Of a stretch of 64,000 nucleotides of DNA, positions 1 through 8,996 are shown in pieces. The translations under genes and the position numbers were made by a program. How positions within the stretch are numbered: the first letter of the stretch is position 1; each line of letters opens with the position of its first letter. Location: assembly GCA_026710545.1 (NCBI GenBank), contig JAPOQU010000124.1:1-64000 (forward strand), given 5' to 3'. The notes below the pieces were generated by a model. That model had not been told where the DNA came from, made no database searches, and worked only from the letters and a program-made list of their open reading frames with translations. This DNA is from Gammaproteobacteria bacterium (GTDB lineage Bacteria; Pseudomonadota; Gammaproteobacteria; Eutrophobiales; Eutrophobiaceae).

Positions 1-22
1 GCCTCTCGTGTGCTTATATTCG

Positions 23-1660
23 TCATGCATCCGGGTCTTGGTTTTGCCGCTCTCCCGCGCGCAACTCCACCCGGCGGATCTTGCCGCTGACGGTCTTGGG
101 CAAGGCATCGATGAAATCTATCCTGCGCGGGTACTTGTAGGGCGCCGTCACCCGTTTCACATGGTCCTGGAGTTCCCGTTTCAGGTCATCGGACGCGGCA
201 TATCCGGGGGCCAGCACCACAAACGCCTTGACCACCTCGCCGCGGGTTTCATCCGGGCTGGAGACCACCGCCGACTCGGCGACGGCCGGGTGTTCAATGA
301 GGGCGCTTTCCACCTCGAAGGGCCCGATCCGGTAGCCTGCCGACAGGATTACGTCATCGGCGCGGCTGACGAACCAGAAATAGCCGTCTTCATCCCGGTA
401 GGCCCGGTCGCCGGTCACGTACCAGTCGCCCCGGCGGGTAGCGGCCGTACGTTCGGGGTCGTTGCGATACTCGCGGAAAAATCCCTGGGGCGGTTGCGGC
501 CTGATGCGCACGGCGATATCCCCTTCCGTATCCGGTCCCACTATGTTTGCTTCATCGTCGATGACCTGCAGGTCGATGCCCGGCGCCGGTTTGCCCATGG
601 ATCCGGCCCTGGGTTCGATACAGGGGAAACTGGCGCACAGGATCACGGTTTCGGTCTGTCCGAAGCCGTCCCGGATGGTCAGACCGGTTGCTTTTTTCCA
701 GGTATCGATAATCTCGGGGTTGAGCGGTTCGCCCGCCCCGGTACAGTGTCTCAGCGTCTTGAACCGGTAACGGCCGAGATCCTCCAGCACCAGCATGCGG
801 TAGATGGTCGGCGCACCGCAAAAAGTGGTAACCGGGTATTTTGCCAGGAGTTCCAGGGTCTGTTGCGGGTTGAAACCGGAGGTATGATGGATGAACAACG
901 TCGTCCCGCACAGCCATGGGCCGAAATAACTGCTGTAGGCGGCCTTGCCCCAGCCGGTATCGCTGACGTTCCAGTGCAGGTCCCCGGGTTTCAGGTCCAG
1001 CCACAACTCGCCGGTAATGCGGTGGCCTAGCGCGTAGTCGTGGGTATGGATGCACATCTTGGGGTAACCCGTCGTGCCCGAGGTGAAGTAGCAGATGGCC
1101 TCGTCGTCAGCGCCCGTGTCTGCAGCCTCAAAATCAGGGGCTGCCGCGGCCACGGCCTGCCGGTAATCGATCCAGCCGGCCCGCTGTCCGTCCGTGACAA
1201 TGCGCGCCGCCAGGGTAGGGCACTTGCCGAGCACTGCATCCACCTTGGCCGCATTGGCGCTGTCGGTAATGACGCAGGTGGCCGCTGCCGCGTTGATGCG
1301 GTATTCCAGGTCTTTTTCGGAAAGCTGCACGGTTCCCGGTGATATCACCGCGCCCATGCGCAGCGTGGCGGTAAATGTCTCCCACCACGGGATCACCCTG
1401 GGCAGCATCACGATGACCGTATCGCCTTTCCCGACCCCTGCATCGGTCAGGACGTTGCATAAGCGTCTTGACGCCTCGCTGATCTCGCCGAAGATTTTGC
1501 TGATCTCGGTGCCCGCGTCGTCGACCCAGAACAGGGCTGCCTTGGACGGGTCCCAGCGGTCGATCACATCACGGGCAAAATTGTATTTTTCAGGACGGTC
1601 CCATTGAAACGAGGAATACGTTTCCTGGTAGTCCTGCATGTTGTAGTCGTTGTCTTTCAT
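23..1660 (-). CDS. Acyl-CoA synthetase, AMP-forming (medium-chain ACSM type)
   Basis: A 545-residue ANL-superfamily ligase that would activate a carboxylic acid to its CoA thioester through an acyl-adenylate. The P-loop-like motif YFTSGTTGYPK lies at residues 191-201. The GDRAYRDEDGYFWFVSRADD hinge region is near residue 430, and the catalytic lysine motif KTVSGKIRR is near the C-terminus, so the enzyme looks complete. Its overall pattern resembles the medium-chain or branched acyl-CoA synthetases of the ACSM family. It lies 33 bases downstream of the MerR gene on the same strand, so the two are probably co-transcribed and divergent from icmF. That suggests a short or branched acid feeding the mutase; the exact substrate is inference. 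Confidence 0.85.
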   Translation of the reverse strand: MKDNDYNMQDYQETYSSFQWDRPEKYNFARDVIDRWDPSKAALFWVDDAGTEISKIFGEISEASRRLCNVLTDAGVGKGDTVIVMLPRVIPWWETFTATLRMGAVISPGTVQLSEKDLEYRINAAAATCVITDSANAAKVDAVLGKCPTLAARIVTDGQRAGWIDYRQAVAAAAPDFEAADTGADDEAICYFTSGTTGYPKMCIHTHDYALGHRITGELWLDLKPGDLHWNVSDTGWGKAAYSSYFGPWLCGTTLFIHHTSGFNPQQTLELLAKYPVTTFCGAPTIYRMLVLEDLGRYRFKTLRHCTGAGEPLNPEIIDTWKKATGLTIRDGFGQTETVILCASFPCIEPRAGSMGKPAPGIDLQVIDDEANIVGPDTEGDIAVRIRPQPPQGFFREYRNDPERTAATRRGDWYVTGDRAYRDEDGYFWFVSRADDVILSAGYRIGPFEVESALIEHPAVAESAVVSSPDETRGEVVKAFVVLAPGYAASDDLKRELQDHVKRVTAPYKYPRRIDFIDALPKTVSGKIRRVELRAGERQNQDPDA

Positions 1661-1693
1661 TTGCGAGTAAATGCCTCAGACCTGATTATACCG

Positions 1694-2119
1694 TTATTTA
1701 TCGCTCATCTGCTCAAGCCGTTCCCGGCATTGTGACTTGAATTCCTGTAATTCCTGCATGACGATCTGTATGTCCTCCAGTTGCCTTTCCAGGAGATCGA
1801 TTTTTTCGCTGATTTTTTCCAGTATGTGGTTCAACTGGGCTTCCTCACCCGGTTCGGAATCGTACAGCAGGAACATCTCCCCGATCTCGTTCAGGGAGAA
1901 CCCCAGCCGTTTTCCCCGCAGGATCAACTTCAGACGGGTGCGGTCACGGACCGAATACAGGCGGCTGCGTCCTTCTCTTAGCGGAGACAGCAGACCGGCA
2001 TCTTCATAGAACCTGATGGCGCGGGTTGTGACGTCAAATTCCTTTGACAATTCTGATATGGTATATAGCTTTCTTCTATAACCTGTTGAAATATCTTTCT
2101 TTATGCCTTGTGTTGCCAT
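1694..2119 (-). CDS. MerR-family regulator (LiuR-like)
   Basis: A 141-residue regulator. An N-terminal winged helix (about residues 16-85) starts YTISELSKEFDVTTRAIRFYEDAGLLSP, of which the RAIRFYEDAGLL stretch is the MerR signature. A C-terminal coiled coil (about residues 95-135) serves dimerisation. No metal-binding cysteine cluster is evident, so a metal sensor is unlikely. The family member LiuR controls branched-chain amino acid and short-chain acyl-CoA catabolism in proteobacteria. Here the gene sits between an acyl-CoA synthetase and icmF, next to a perfect palindrome in the icmF promoter, which fits that role. The effector is probably an acyl-CoA, but this is inference. Confidence 0.85.
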   Translation of the reverse strand: MATQGIKKDISTGYRRKLYTISELSKEFDVTTRAIRFYEDAGLLSPLREGRSRLYSVRDRTRLKLILRGKRLGFSLNEIGEMFLLYDSEPGEEAQLNHILEKISEKIDLLERQLEDIQIVMQELQEFKSQCRERLEQMSDK

Positions 2120-2154
2120 AATTTCCCGGGATCGGTGCGGCGATAAAAGTTTTA

Positions 2155-2183
2155 ATTGACGTTTACGTAAACGTCAATATAAT
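2155..2183 (+). promoter_or_regulatory. icmF promoter with 24-bp perfect palindrome operator
   Basis: Bases 2155-2178 form a perfect palindrome with arms ATTGACGTTTAC and GTAAACGTCAAT. TTGACG (2156-2161) serves as -35 and TATAAT (2178-2183) as -10, with a 16-base spacer occupied by the operator. This is the usual MerR arrangement, in which the regulator remodels a promoter spacer. The predicted transcription start (about 2190) coincides with the first ATG of icmF, so the transcript would be leaderless or start translation at the ATG at 2220. The neighbouring MerR protein is the likely binder. Confidence 0.8.
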
Positions 2184-2189
2184 ATATTT

Positions 2190-5100
2190 ATGGGTCTGGG
2201 ACAAACAAAAGTGGGAGATATGTCAACAGAAACCAAGCGTACCGAGTCTGCAACACGTTTTGTTACGGCAGCCAGCCTGTTCGACGGCCATGATGCCGCA
2301 ATCAACATTATCCGGCGCATCCTGCAACAATCCGGCGCGGAGGTGGTACACCTGGGCCATAACCGCTCTGTGCACGAGATAATTACCACGGCGCTGCAGG
2401 AAGACGTGCAGGGAATTGCCCTCAGTTCATACCAGGGAGGGCACCTGGAATATTTCAAATACATGGTGGACATGCTCCGTGATCATGACGCCGGTCATAT
2501 ACGCGTGTTCGGCGGCGGCGGTGGTGTCATCATCCCTGATGAAATACGGGAGTTGCATGACTATGGAGCAGCCAGGATCTATTCTCCGGAGGACGGACAC
2601 GAGCTGGGGTTGCAGGGAATGATCGATGACATGCTCAAGACCTGCCGCGCCAACCTTAACTGTACATCACAATGTACATTAGATCATCTGCAATCCGGCG
2701 ACAGGATTGTTTTATCCCGGATAATCAGTGACATAGAGAATGGTGCGCTGACCCCGGAACTCACGGTTGATTTGAGACAGCGGGCGCTTGACCGGGGCGG
2801 TGCAACACCTGTACTGGGTATTACCGGCACCGGTGGGGCGGGCAAGTCCTCCCTTACCGATGAAATCATTCTGCGCATGCGCCTGGACAGCAGGGACAGC
2901 CTCAAAATCGCCGTTATCGCGATAGACCCTACCCGCAGGAAAACGGGTGGCGCTTTGCTGGGCGACCGGATCCGGATGAATGCGATCTACCATGAATCCG
3001 TCTTTATGCGCTCCCTTGCCACGCGTTCCGCGGCGACGGAAATCCCGGAATATATGCCTGATGTTCTGAATGCGGCGAAAGTGTCGGGGTTTGACTTGAT
3101 CATTGTCGAAACACCGGGTATCGGCCAGGGCGATGCCGGGATTGTGCCCCTGGTGGACGTTTCGCTGTACGTGATGACGCCGGAATTCGGCGCCGCCAGC
3201 CAACTGGAAAAAATCGACATGCTGGATTTTGCCGAGGCCGTTGCCATCAACAAGTTTGAGCGCAAGGGCGCGCAAGATGCCAGGCGGGATGTGGCAAAAC
3301 AACTGCAACGCAACCGCCGGCAGTTTACCGAATCCCCGGACGATATGCCGGTTTACGGCACAATCGCCGCGAAATACAACGATTCCGGGGTTACTGCGCT
3401 TTACCAGGGCCTGTTGCCGGTCCTGAAAGCAAAAGGCCTGCCTGACTATGAAAGCGTACTGCCCGTTGTCCGGGAGAAAACGTCCGGGGAACGTTCCGTA
3501 ATCGTTCCGCCGCAGCGGACGCGTTACCTGGGAGAAATAGCGGCTGCAGTCAGGGAGTACCACCGGCATGTGGCGGACCAGGCCGGCGCGGCGCGGGAGC
3601 GCCAGCAGTTACAGGCCAGTATGGCCATGCTGCAGGCTGCCGGCAACGGAATTGACCAGGAGACCGGCGCTGCGCTGGCGCAACTGGCTGAGCAAAAAGA
3701 AGGCATCCTGGACCCGTACAGCAGGGAATTGCTGGCGCGCTGGCCGGCGCTGAAGCAGCAATACCAGTGTGATGAATTCGTCACGCAGGTACGGGACCGG
3801 GAGATCAGGACAAAAACCACGTTCACGACACTTTCAGGCACGGAGGTTCCCAGGGTCATGCTGCCGCGTTATTCCGACCATGGTGAACTGTTAAGCTGGC
3901 TGATGCGGGAAAACCTGCCCGGATACTTCCCCTATACCGCAGGCGTATTCCCGTTCAAGCGGGAAAATGAGGACCCGACCCGCATGTTTGCCGGGGAAGG
4001 CGACCCGTTCAAGACCAACCGGCGCTTCAAAAAGCTGTCGGAACACTCAAGCGCCAAACGCCTGTCCACGGCGTTCGATTCGGTCACCCTGTACGGCTTT
4101 AACCCGGACGAGCGGCCGGATATCTACGGCAAGGTCGGCAATTCCGGTGTTTCCATCGCCACCCTGGACGATATGAAAGCCTTGTACGACGGTTTCGACC
4201 TGTGCGACCCCGATACCTCCGTATCCATGACCATAAACGGTCCGGCGCCGGCGATACTGGCGTTTTTCCTGAATACCGCGATCGACCAGCAGGTGGAAAA
4301 TTTCAGGGAGGAACATAAACGGGAGCCGGATCCCGAAGAAGCTGCCGGGATCAGGTCGGACACCCTGGAAAACGTACGCGGCACCGTGCAGGCCGATATA
4401 CTGAAAGAAGACCAGGGCCAGAATACCTGCATTTTTTCCACGGAATTCAGCCTGCGCATGATGGGGGACATACAGCAGTACTTCATCGATAACAACATCC
4501 GCAATTTTTATTCGGTCTCCATATCCGGCTACCACATTGCCGAAGCCGGGGCCAACCCCATCTCACAACTGGCGTTCACCCTGGCGAACGGTTTTACTTT
4601 CGTCGAAGCCTACCTGGCCCGGGGCATGCACGTCGATGATTTTGCCCCCAACCTGTCGTTTTTCTTTTCCAACGGTATGGACCCCGAGTACACGGTGCTG
4701 GGCAGGGTGGCGCGGCGCATCTGGGCCGTTGCCATGCGCGACAGGTACGGCGCCGATGAGCGCAGCCAGAAGCTGAAATACCATATCCAGACCTCCGGGC
4801 GCTCCCTGCATGCCCGGGAAATGGCATTCAACGATATCCGCACCACCTTGCAGGCCTTGATTGCCGTCTATGACAACTGCAACAGCCTGCACACCAATGC
4901 CTTCGACGAGGCAGTTACCACGCCTACGGAGGAATCAGTGCGGCGCGCCCTGGCGATCCAGTTGATCATCAACAAGGAATGGGGCCTGGCCATGAACGAG
5001 AATCCCGGCCAGGGGTCGTTTATCATCGAGGAACTGACCGACCTGGTGGAAGAGGCGGTATTGCAGGAGTTTGAACGCATCTCCGAGCGCGGCGGGGTGC

Positions 5101-5474
5101 TCGGCGCCATGGAAACCGGCTACCAGCGCGGCAGGATCCAGGACGAATCACTTTATTACGAGCACAGGAAACATGACGGCAGTTATCCCGTCGTCGGGGT
5201 CAACACGTTCCTCAACCCTGCTGAGGAAGAGAATTCCGGCACACTGCTGAGCCGCTCCACGGAGCAGGAAAAGCAGAGCCAGCTACGGCGCCTGAGGGAG
5301 TTCGAAGAAAGCAACAGGGATGAGGCGGACGCGGCCCTGCAGCGTATCCGCAGCGCGGTCATCAACAACGAGAACGTATTTGCGGAACTCATGGATGCGG
5401 TGCGCTATTGTTCCCTGGGCCAACTGACCGACGCCTTCTTCGCCACCGGCGGCCAGTACCGGCGCAGTATGTAA
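2190..5474 (+). CDS. icmF: Fused isobutyryl-CoA mutase (B12 domain + G-protein chaperone + mutase)
   Basis: A 1094-residue adenosylcobalamin enzyme interconverting isobutyryl-CoA and n-butyryl-CoA; some relatives also act on pivalyl/isovaleryl-CoA. An N-terminal B12 domain contains SLFDGHDAAIN with cobalt-ligand His34. A MeaB-like GTPase follows, with P-loop TGTGGAGKSS (Lys219), and then the mutase barrel (YTAGVFPFKRE onward). Gln744 in DQGQNTCIF occupies the place of methylmalonyl-CoA mutase Arg207, and a Phe replaces its Tyr89; both favour isobutyryl over methylmalonyl substrates. Two starts are possible: ATG 2190, at the predicted transcription start, or ATG 2220, preceded by GGGAG at only two bases. 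The length is normal for IcmF. Confidence 0.95.
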   Translation: MGLGQTKVGDMSTETKRTESATRFVTAASLFDGHDAAINIIRRILQQSGAEVVHLGHNRSVHEIITTALQEDVQGIALSSYQGGHLEYFKYMVDMLRDHDAGHIRVFGGGGGVIIPDEIRELHDYGAARIYSPEDGHELGLQGMIDDMLKTCRANLNCTSQCTLDHLQSGDRIVLSRIISDIENGALTPELTVDLRQRALDRGGATPVLGITGTGGAGKSSLTDEIILRMRLDSRDSLKIAVIAIDPTRRKTGGALLGDRIRMNAIYHESVFMRSLATRSAATEIPEYMPDVLNAAKVSGFDLIIVETPGIGQGDAGIVPLVDVSLYVMTPEFGAASQLEKIDMLDFAEAVAINKFERKGAQDARRDVAKQLQRNRRQFTESPDDMPVYGTIAAKYNDSGVTALYQGLLPVLKAKGLPDYESVLPVVREKTSGERSVIVPPQRTRYLGEIAAAVREYHRHVADQAGAARERQQLQASMAMLQAAGNGIDQETGAALAQLAEQKEGILDPYSRELLARWPALKQQYQCDEFVTQVRDREIRTKTTFTTLSGTEVPRVMLPRYSDHGELLSWLMRENLPGYFPYTAGVFPFKRENEDPTRMFAGEGDPFKTNRRFKKLSEHSSAKRLSTAFDSVTLYGFNPDERPDIYGKVGNSGVSIATLDDMKALYDGFDLCDPDTSVSMTINGPAPAILAFFLNTAIDQQVENFREEHKREPDPEEAAGIRSDTLENVRGTVQADILKEDQGQNTCIFSTEFSLRMMGDIQQYFIDNNIRNFYSVSISGYHIAEAGANPISQLAFTLANGFTFVEAYLARGMHVDDFAPNLSFFFSNGMDPEYTVLGRVARRIWAVAMRDRYGADERSQKLKYHIQTSGRSLHAREMAFNDIRTTLQALIAVYDNCNSLHTNAFDEAVTTPTEESVRRALAIQLIINKEWGLAMNENPGQGSFIIEELTDLVEEAVLQEFERISERGGVLGAMETGYQRGRIQDESLYYEHRKHDGSYPVVGVNTFLNPAEEENSGTLLSRSTEQEKQSQLRRLREFEESNRDEADAALQRIRSAVINNENVFAELMDAVRYCSLGQLTDAFFATGGQYRRSM

Positions 5475-5645
5475 CAACTCCGCCGCCATACCCGCACCCC
5501 TTATTACACTGGATGCCGGTTCAAGCCCGGCACGGCGAACAGGGGGCGAGGCTTTACGACAACTTAGGTGATGGCATTGTGGCTGCCGGTTATCCCGTCC
5601 AGGGGCAGTCCCAGTTCCCTGGCGCGCGGTTTTGAAGATGTCATG

Positions 5646-6935
5646 TCAGTTTTTTCGTGTTTTCCGCGCCAATGCTTCCAGTTCCTGCTGCCCGCGTGCC
5701 AGGTAAGCCTGCAACTCCTGCCACTTGCCGGGCCGGTGTGCAGCCATGCTGTAGCGCTCCTGCGGATCTGCGCGCATATCGAACAATAGCAGGACGTCGT
5801 GCTCCGGCAACCGGCGGTCAATACCGCGATAGCGTGCCTGAACCAGCATCTTCCAGTTCGGGGTGCGCAACGCTGCAATTCGCTCATCGCTGAAGTAATA
5901 CAATACATCATGTGGTGATTCGCTGCCGCCCCTGAGCAACCCCCCGATGTCTCTGCCGTCGAGTTTCAGTCCGGCAGGCAACGAAGCGCCGGTGATGACC
6001 TTCAGGGTAGGTAACAGATCGATATTCATTGAGATGCCGCTGGATACGGCCCCCGCAGGAATATGGCCGGGCCAGCGCGCGATGAACGGGACCCGGTAAC
6101 CTCCCTCCCACGGCGTGCCTTTGCTGCCGCGTAGTCCGCCCGTACTGCCTTGTGGATACGGCCCGTTGTCGCTGGTGAAGATCACCAGGGTATGCGCATC
6201 CAGTTCCAGGCGCCGTAGGGTATTGAGCAGTTCCCCCATACTCCAGTCCAGGGCTTCGACGACATCACCGTAAAGGCCGGCGAGTGATTTACCGGCGAAC
6301 CTGTCCGGTACGTGCAGCGGCACGTGCGGCGCCGTGTGCGGCAGATAAATGAAAAAAGGCCGGTCGGGACGCTGCTCGATGAAGCGTATGGCTTCGGCGG
6401 TATAGCGATCGATCAGCGTTGCCTGCCGGACCGGCTCCTCTATTTTGCTGCTGCCCCGGTACAGGGCAAGAGGTGTTGCATTGTTGCTGTACGGCAAGCC
6501 GTAAAAGTAGTCGAACCCCTGTGTGGTCGGCCAGTGTTGCGGCGTGTGGCCGAGATGCCATTTGCCGATGATCGCGGTACGGTAACCCAGGGGTTTCAGC
6601 ATTTCTGCAATGGTGATTTCCTCCGCCGGCAAGCCATGTTCATCAGCAACGAAGATGACCTGGTGCGCCAGACCGGAGCGGACGGCGTAGCGGCCGGTCA
6701 TGAGTCCTGCGCGGCTGGGCGTACAATTGGAACCGCTTGCATAGAAATCAGTCAACCGCACCCCCTGGCGCGCCATCTCATCGAGGTGTGGCGTCTTGAT
6801 GTGCGTAGATCCGAAACTGCGCAGGTCGCCGTAACCCAGATCGTCCGCCAATACCAGGATGATGTTGGGTGGGCGTTCCGACGCCGGCGTAACGGAGGCG
6901 AAACAAAGCAGGCAGACCAGGCTTATGACGCCCAT
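5646..6935 (-). CDS. Exported sulfatase (type I, formylglycine)
   Basis: A 429-residue alkaline-phosphatase-fold sulfatase that hydrolyses sulfate esters outside the cytoplasm. I place the start at the ATG at 6935 because it gives a signal peptide (MGVISLVCLLCFASVTPAS) directly before PNIILVLADDLGYGD, whose Asp pair binds calcium. The longer frame upstream runs into the preceding gene. The modification motif CTPSRAG places the formylglycine cysteine at residue 71, and TSDNGPYPQGSTGGLRGSKG supplies further active-site residues. It lies 50 bases after a paralogous sulfatase on the same strand, so the two are probably co-transcribed. No maturation enzyme is present in this window. The substrate is unknown. 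Confidence 0.85.
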   Translation of the reverse strand: MGVISLVCLLCFASVTPASERPPNIILVLADDLGYGDLRSFGSTHIKTPHLDEMARQGVRLTDFYASGSNCTPSRAGLMTGRYAVRSGLAHQVIFVADEHGLPAEEITIAEMLKPLGYRTAIIGKWHLGHTPQHWPTTQGFDYFYGLPYSNNATPLALYRGSSKIEEPVRQATLIDRYTAEAIRFIEQRPDRPFFIYLPHTAPHVPLHVPDRFAGKSLAGLYGDVVEALDWSMGELLNTLRRLELDAHTLVIFTSDNGPYPQGSTGGLRGSKGTPWEGGYRVPFIARWPGHIPAGAVSSGISMNIDLLPTLKVITGASLPAGLKLDGRDIGGLLRGGSESPHDVLYYFSDERIAALRTPNWKMLVQARYRGIDRRLPEHDVLLLFDMRADPQERYSMAAHRPGKWQELQAYLARGQQELEALARKTRKN

Positions 6936-6984
6936 AAGCCGGCAGCCACCGCATTCTGAAGGAGCGGCAACGCGCCCATACCTG

Positions 6985-8334
6985 TCAGTTCTTGTCCATG
7001 CCTTCATACATTTCGCTGTCGCTGAGTGATGACAATGCCTCAAGCGTCTCCCGTCCGCGCTTGAGATGCGCAAGGAGTTGTTGCCCGGCTTCTGGGTGAT
7101 CCCGGGACATATCATATTGTTCACCCGGATCGTTTACCAGGTCGAACAGCAATACCTGCCGGTTCCTTGTCGCTTCGAACAAAACGGGTTTCGCATCACG
7201 CCAGGGCGGGTAATCGCTGAGCACCAGGCGCCAGCGCCGGGTACGTAACGCCGCAATACGTTCATTATTGAAGAAATACAACACTTCGTGCGGCGATGCA
7301 TCCGTACTGCCCGACAGGACAGGCAGGATATCCCGGCCATCGAGGTGCAGGGACCGGTCAGGCGGCATACCCGCAATCGTTGCCAGGGTCGGCAGCAGGT
7401 CGATGTTCATGGATATTGCGTCCGCCGTGCTGCCGGCGCGGATCCGTCCCGGCCAGCGCGCAATGAACGGGACGCGGTAGCCGCCGTCCCATGCCGTACC
7501 CTTGCCGCCGCGCAAACCGCCGGTGCCGCCTTCCGGGAAAGGGCCGTTATCGCTGGTAAAGATAATGATCGTGTTATCGGCGAGGCCATTGCGCTGTACT
7601 GCACCCAGCACCTCGCCGACGCTCCAGTCCAGTTCCTGCACAACGTCGCCGTAGGCGCCGGCCCGGGAAGTGCCGGCAAAGGCCGGTGAGGCGACCAGGG
7701 GGATATGCGGTGCGCTGTGAGACAGGAACAGGAAGAACGGTCGCTGTGCATTGATTTCGATAAACCTGATTGCTTCTTCGGTAAAGCGGCTGGTCAGACT
7801 GCCTTGATCAACGGGTTCTTCGAGCGCCAGCGTATCCCGGTACAGCGGTTGTCCGGCGTCATTGGGTTGCAGCAGGCCGTAGAATACGTCGAAACCGTGT
7901 GCGTTGGGCTGTTGTGCCTGCAAGTGATGGCCTAGGTGCCACTTCCCGATCAAGGCCGTGCGATAACCCCCGCGTTGCAGCAATCCGGCAATGGTGGTCG
8001 TACCTGCCGGCAAGCCGCGTGTGTCACCGGCCGTGATAGTCCTGTCGGCCAGGCCGTCCCGGATTGCGTAGCGGCCGGTAAGCAGGCCGGCGCGCGATGG
8101 GCTGCAGACGTTGCCGCTGGCGTAAAAATTCGTCAGGCGTGTGCCTTCTGTTGCCAGACGGTCAAGGTCAGGCGTCTCGATCAGTTCGGCGCCGTAGACG
8201 CCGACATCGCCATAGCCCAGGTCATCGGCGAGGATCAGGATGATGTTTGGAATGTTTGCAGGAGCAGCGACCAGCGGAGCGCAAAGATCTTGGAGTAATA
8301 AGAGAAAAAGCAAAATCTTTACGCACAGTTTCAT
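6985..8334 (-). CDS. Exported sulfatase, paralogue of the downstream gene
   Basis: A 449-residue type I sulfatase. The ATG at 8334 gives a clear signal peptide (MKLCVKILLFLLLLQDLCAPLVAA) followed by PNIILILADDLGYGD. An in-frame ATG 60 bases further upstream adds residues that do not look like a leader. The formylglycine motif is CSPSRAG (Cys77), followed by the conserved TSDNGPFPEGGTGGLRGGKG. It aligns along its whole length with the next gene, including shared C-terminal features (LYFFNNERIAALRT against LYYFSDERIAALRT), so the pair arose by tandem duplication. Both proteins are expected in the periplasm. Confidence 0.85.
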   Translation of the reverse strand: MKLCVKILLFLLLLQDLCAPLVAAPANIPNIILILADDLGYGDVGVYGAELIETPDLDRLATEGTRLTNFYASGNVCSPSRAGLLTGRYAIRDGLADRTITAGDTRGLPAGTTTIAGLLQRGGYRTALIGKWHLGHHLQAQQPNAHGFDVFYGLLQPNDAGQPLYRDTLALEEPVDQGSLTSRFTEEAIRFIEINAQRPFFLFLSHSAPHIPLVASPAFAGTSRAGAYGDVVQELDWSVGEVLGAVQRNGLADNTIIIFTSDNGPFPEGGTGGLRGGKGTAWDGGYRVPFIARWPGRIRAGSTADAISMNIDLLPTLATIAGMPPDRSLHLDGRDILPVLSGSTDASPHEVLYFFNNERIAALRTRRWRLVLSDYPPWRDAKPVLFEATRNRQVLLFDLVNDPGEQYDMSRDHPEAGQQLLAHLKRGRETLEALSSLSDSEMYEGMDKN

Positions 8335-8422
8335 TATGTTGAGAGAGTTATCACAAGTAGATGATTGTTTATCGGGTAGGGAACAGTATGACAAAAAAGC
8401 GGATACAGATGAGTAATTTTAT

Positions 8423-8461
8423 GGGATATACCATTGACATATCCCTAGCCTGGCTTATAAA
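8423..8461 (+). promoter_or_regulatory. Promoter with inverted-repeat operator upstream of the vapB remnant
   Basis: TTGACA at 8434-8439 and TATAAA at 8456-8461 with a 16-base spacer make a near-consensus sigma-70 promoter. An inverted repeat, GGGATAT (8423-8429) and ATATCCC (8439-8445), overlaps the -35 box, as expected for an autorepressed antitoxin promoter. The promoter looks intact although the gene it once served is broken. Confidence 0.6.
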
Positions 8462-8493
8462 TAACAGTTCATTTGATCCAGGTTGAAATTCAT

Positions 8494-8601
8494 ATGGAGC
8501 AATCTACTGTATTCAAGAGTAACAAAAGTCAGGCTGTGCAGCTTCCCAAGCCGTTTGCTCTACCCGATTCCGTCAAAAAGGTGGATATCGTCCAGCTGGG
8601 C
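8494..8601 (+). pseudogene. VapB/AbrB-type antitoxin remnant
   Basis: The first 36 codons read as a VapB antitoxin N-terminus: STVFKSNKSQAVQLPK followed by a VDIV strand, the AbrB-fold DNA-binding half. After codon 36 the similarity stops at the sequence GGTCCGACCC, and the frame continues into unrelated sequence overlapping brnT. The toxin-binding half and any vapC partner are missing. The upstream promoter and operator are preserved. I read this as a decayed module truncated by an insertion or deletion. Confidence 0.55.
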
Positions 8602-8616
8602 TGGTCCGACCCCTAC
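8597..8616 (+). repeat. Short dispersed repeat (core TGGTYCGACCC)
   Basis: TGGGCTGGTCCGACCCCTAC occurs here. A close copy, TGGGCTGGTTCGACCCTATA, begins at 10489. An inverted relative, AGGGTAGGGTCGGACCGCCC, ends at 9240. All three copies flank broken toxin-antitoxin genes, and this one sits at the exact truncation point of the vapB remnant. It may be the scar or end of a mobile element; no transposase is nearby. Confidence 0.35.
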
Positions 8617-8646
8617 CGTGTTCTATATTCCCACATTTCCAGGGGC

Positions 8647-8674
8647 AAACCGGTAGTTTTCAATGCCGGTTTTT
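8647..8674 (+). terminator. Possible Rho-independent terminator
   Basis: AAACCGG (8647-8653) pairs with CCGGTTT (8666-8672) across a 12-base loop, and a run of T follows. It lies between the vapB remnant and brnT, so it may separate the old vapB promoter from the brnT module. The long loop and short stem make it a weak candidate. Confidence 0.35.
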
Positions 8675-8711
8675 GTTATGATTGCAAGTATCTTTACATG
8701 GAGGTTGCAGC

Positions 8712-8996
8712 ATGGATATCGGATTTATATGGGACAATGATAAATATCGGGAAGTTCAGAGAAAGCATAGGGTTCAGTTTTATGAGGTTGTTTCTGCATT
8801 CGATGATCCGAATGGCTTTGGGCATATGGGCTTGCAGGGACATACCGAACGGTGGACGTGGATAGGGAGCACCACTGGAATGCGGATATTAGCCATTATC
8901 TATACCGAAGAAGATTTACCGCTTTATCGACTTATTACTGCATTTGATGCGGGAGAGAGGTTGCTTAATGATTACTACCGAAGATCCCGAATTTGA
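8712..8996 (+). CDS. brnT: BrnT-family ribonuclease toxin
   Basis: A 94-residue RelE-fold toxin. It begins MDIGFIWDNDKYREVQRKH and continues VQFYEVVSAFDDPN, then WTWIGSTTGMRILAIIYT, the typical BrnT order of motifs. BrnT proteins cleave mRNA and are neutralised by BrnA. I chose the ATG at 8712, which has GGAGG eight bases upstream; the frame is open further upstream but without family similarity. The stop overlaps the start of the presumed antitoxin by 29 bases, indicating translational coupling. No large truncation is visible. Confidence 0.75.
   Translation: MDIGFIWDNDKYREVQRKHRVQFYEVVSAFDDPNGFGHMGLQGHTERWTWIGSTTGMRILAIIYTEEDLPLYRLITAFDAGERLLNDYYRRSRI

Noticed and set aside
8-1030. 340-residue plus-strand frame
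   Set aside because: It lies opposite the acyl-CoA synthetase, which has clear family motifs; the plus-strand translation has no recognisable domain.
2712-3569. 285-residue minus-strand frame inside icmF
   Set aside because: It is the antisense shadow of the GTPase domain, without known motifs or ribosome site.
8473-8865. 130-residue frame as one intact gene
   Set aside because: Only codons 8-43 resemble VapB; the rest overlaps brnT in another frame, so I call a remnant instead.
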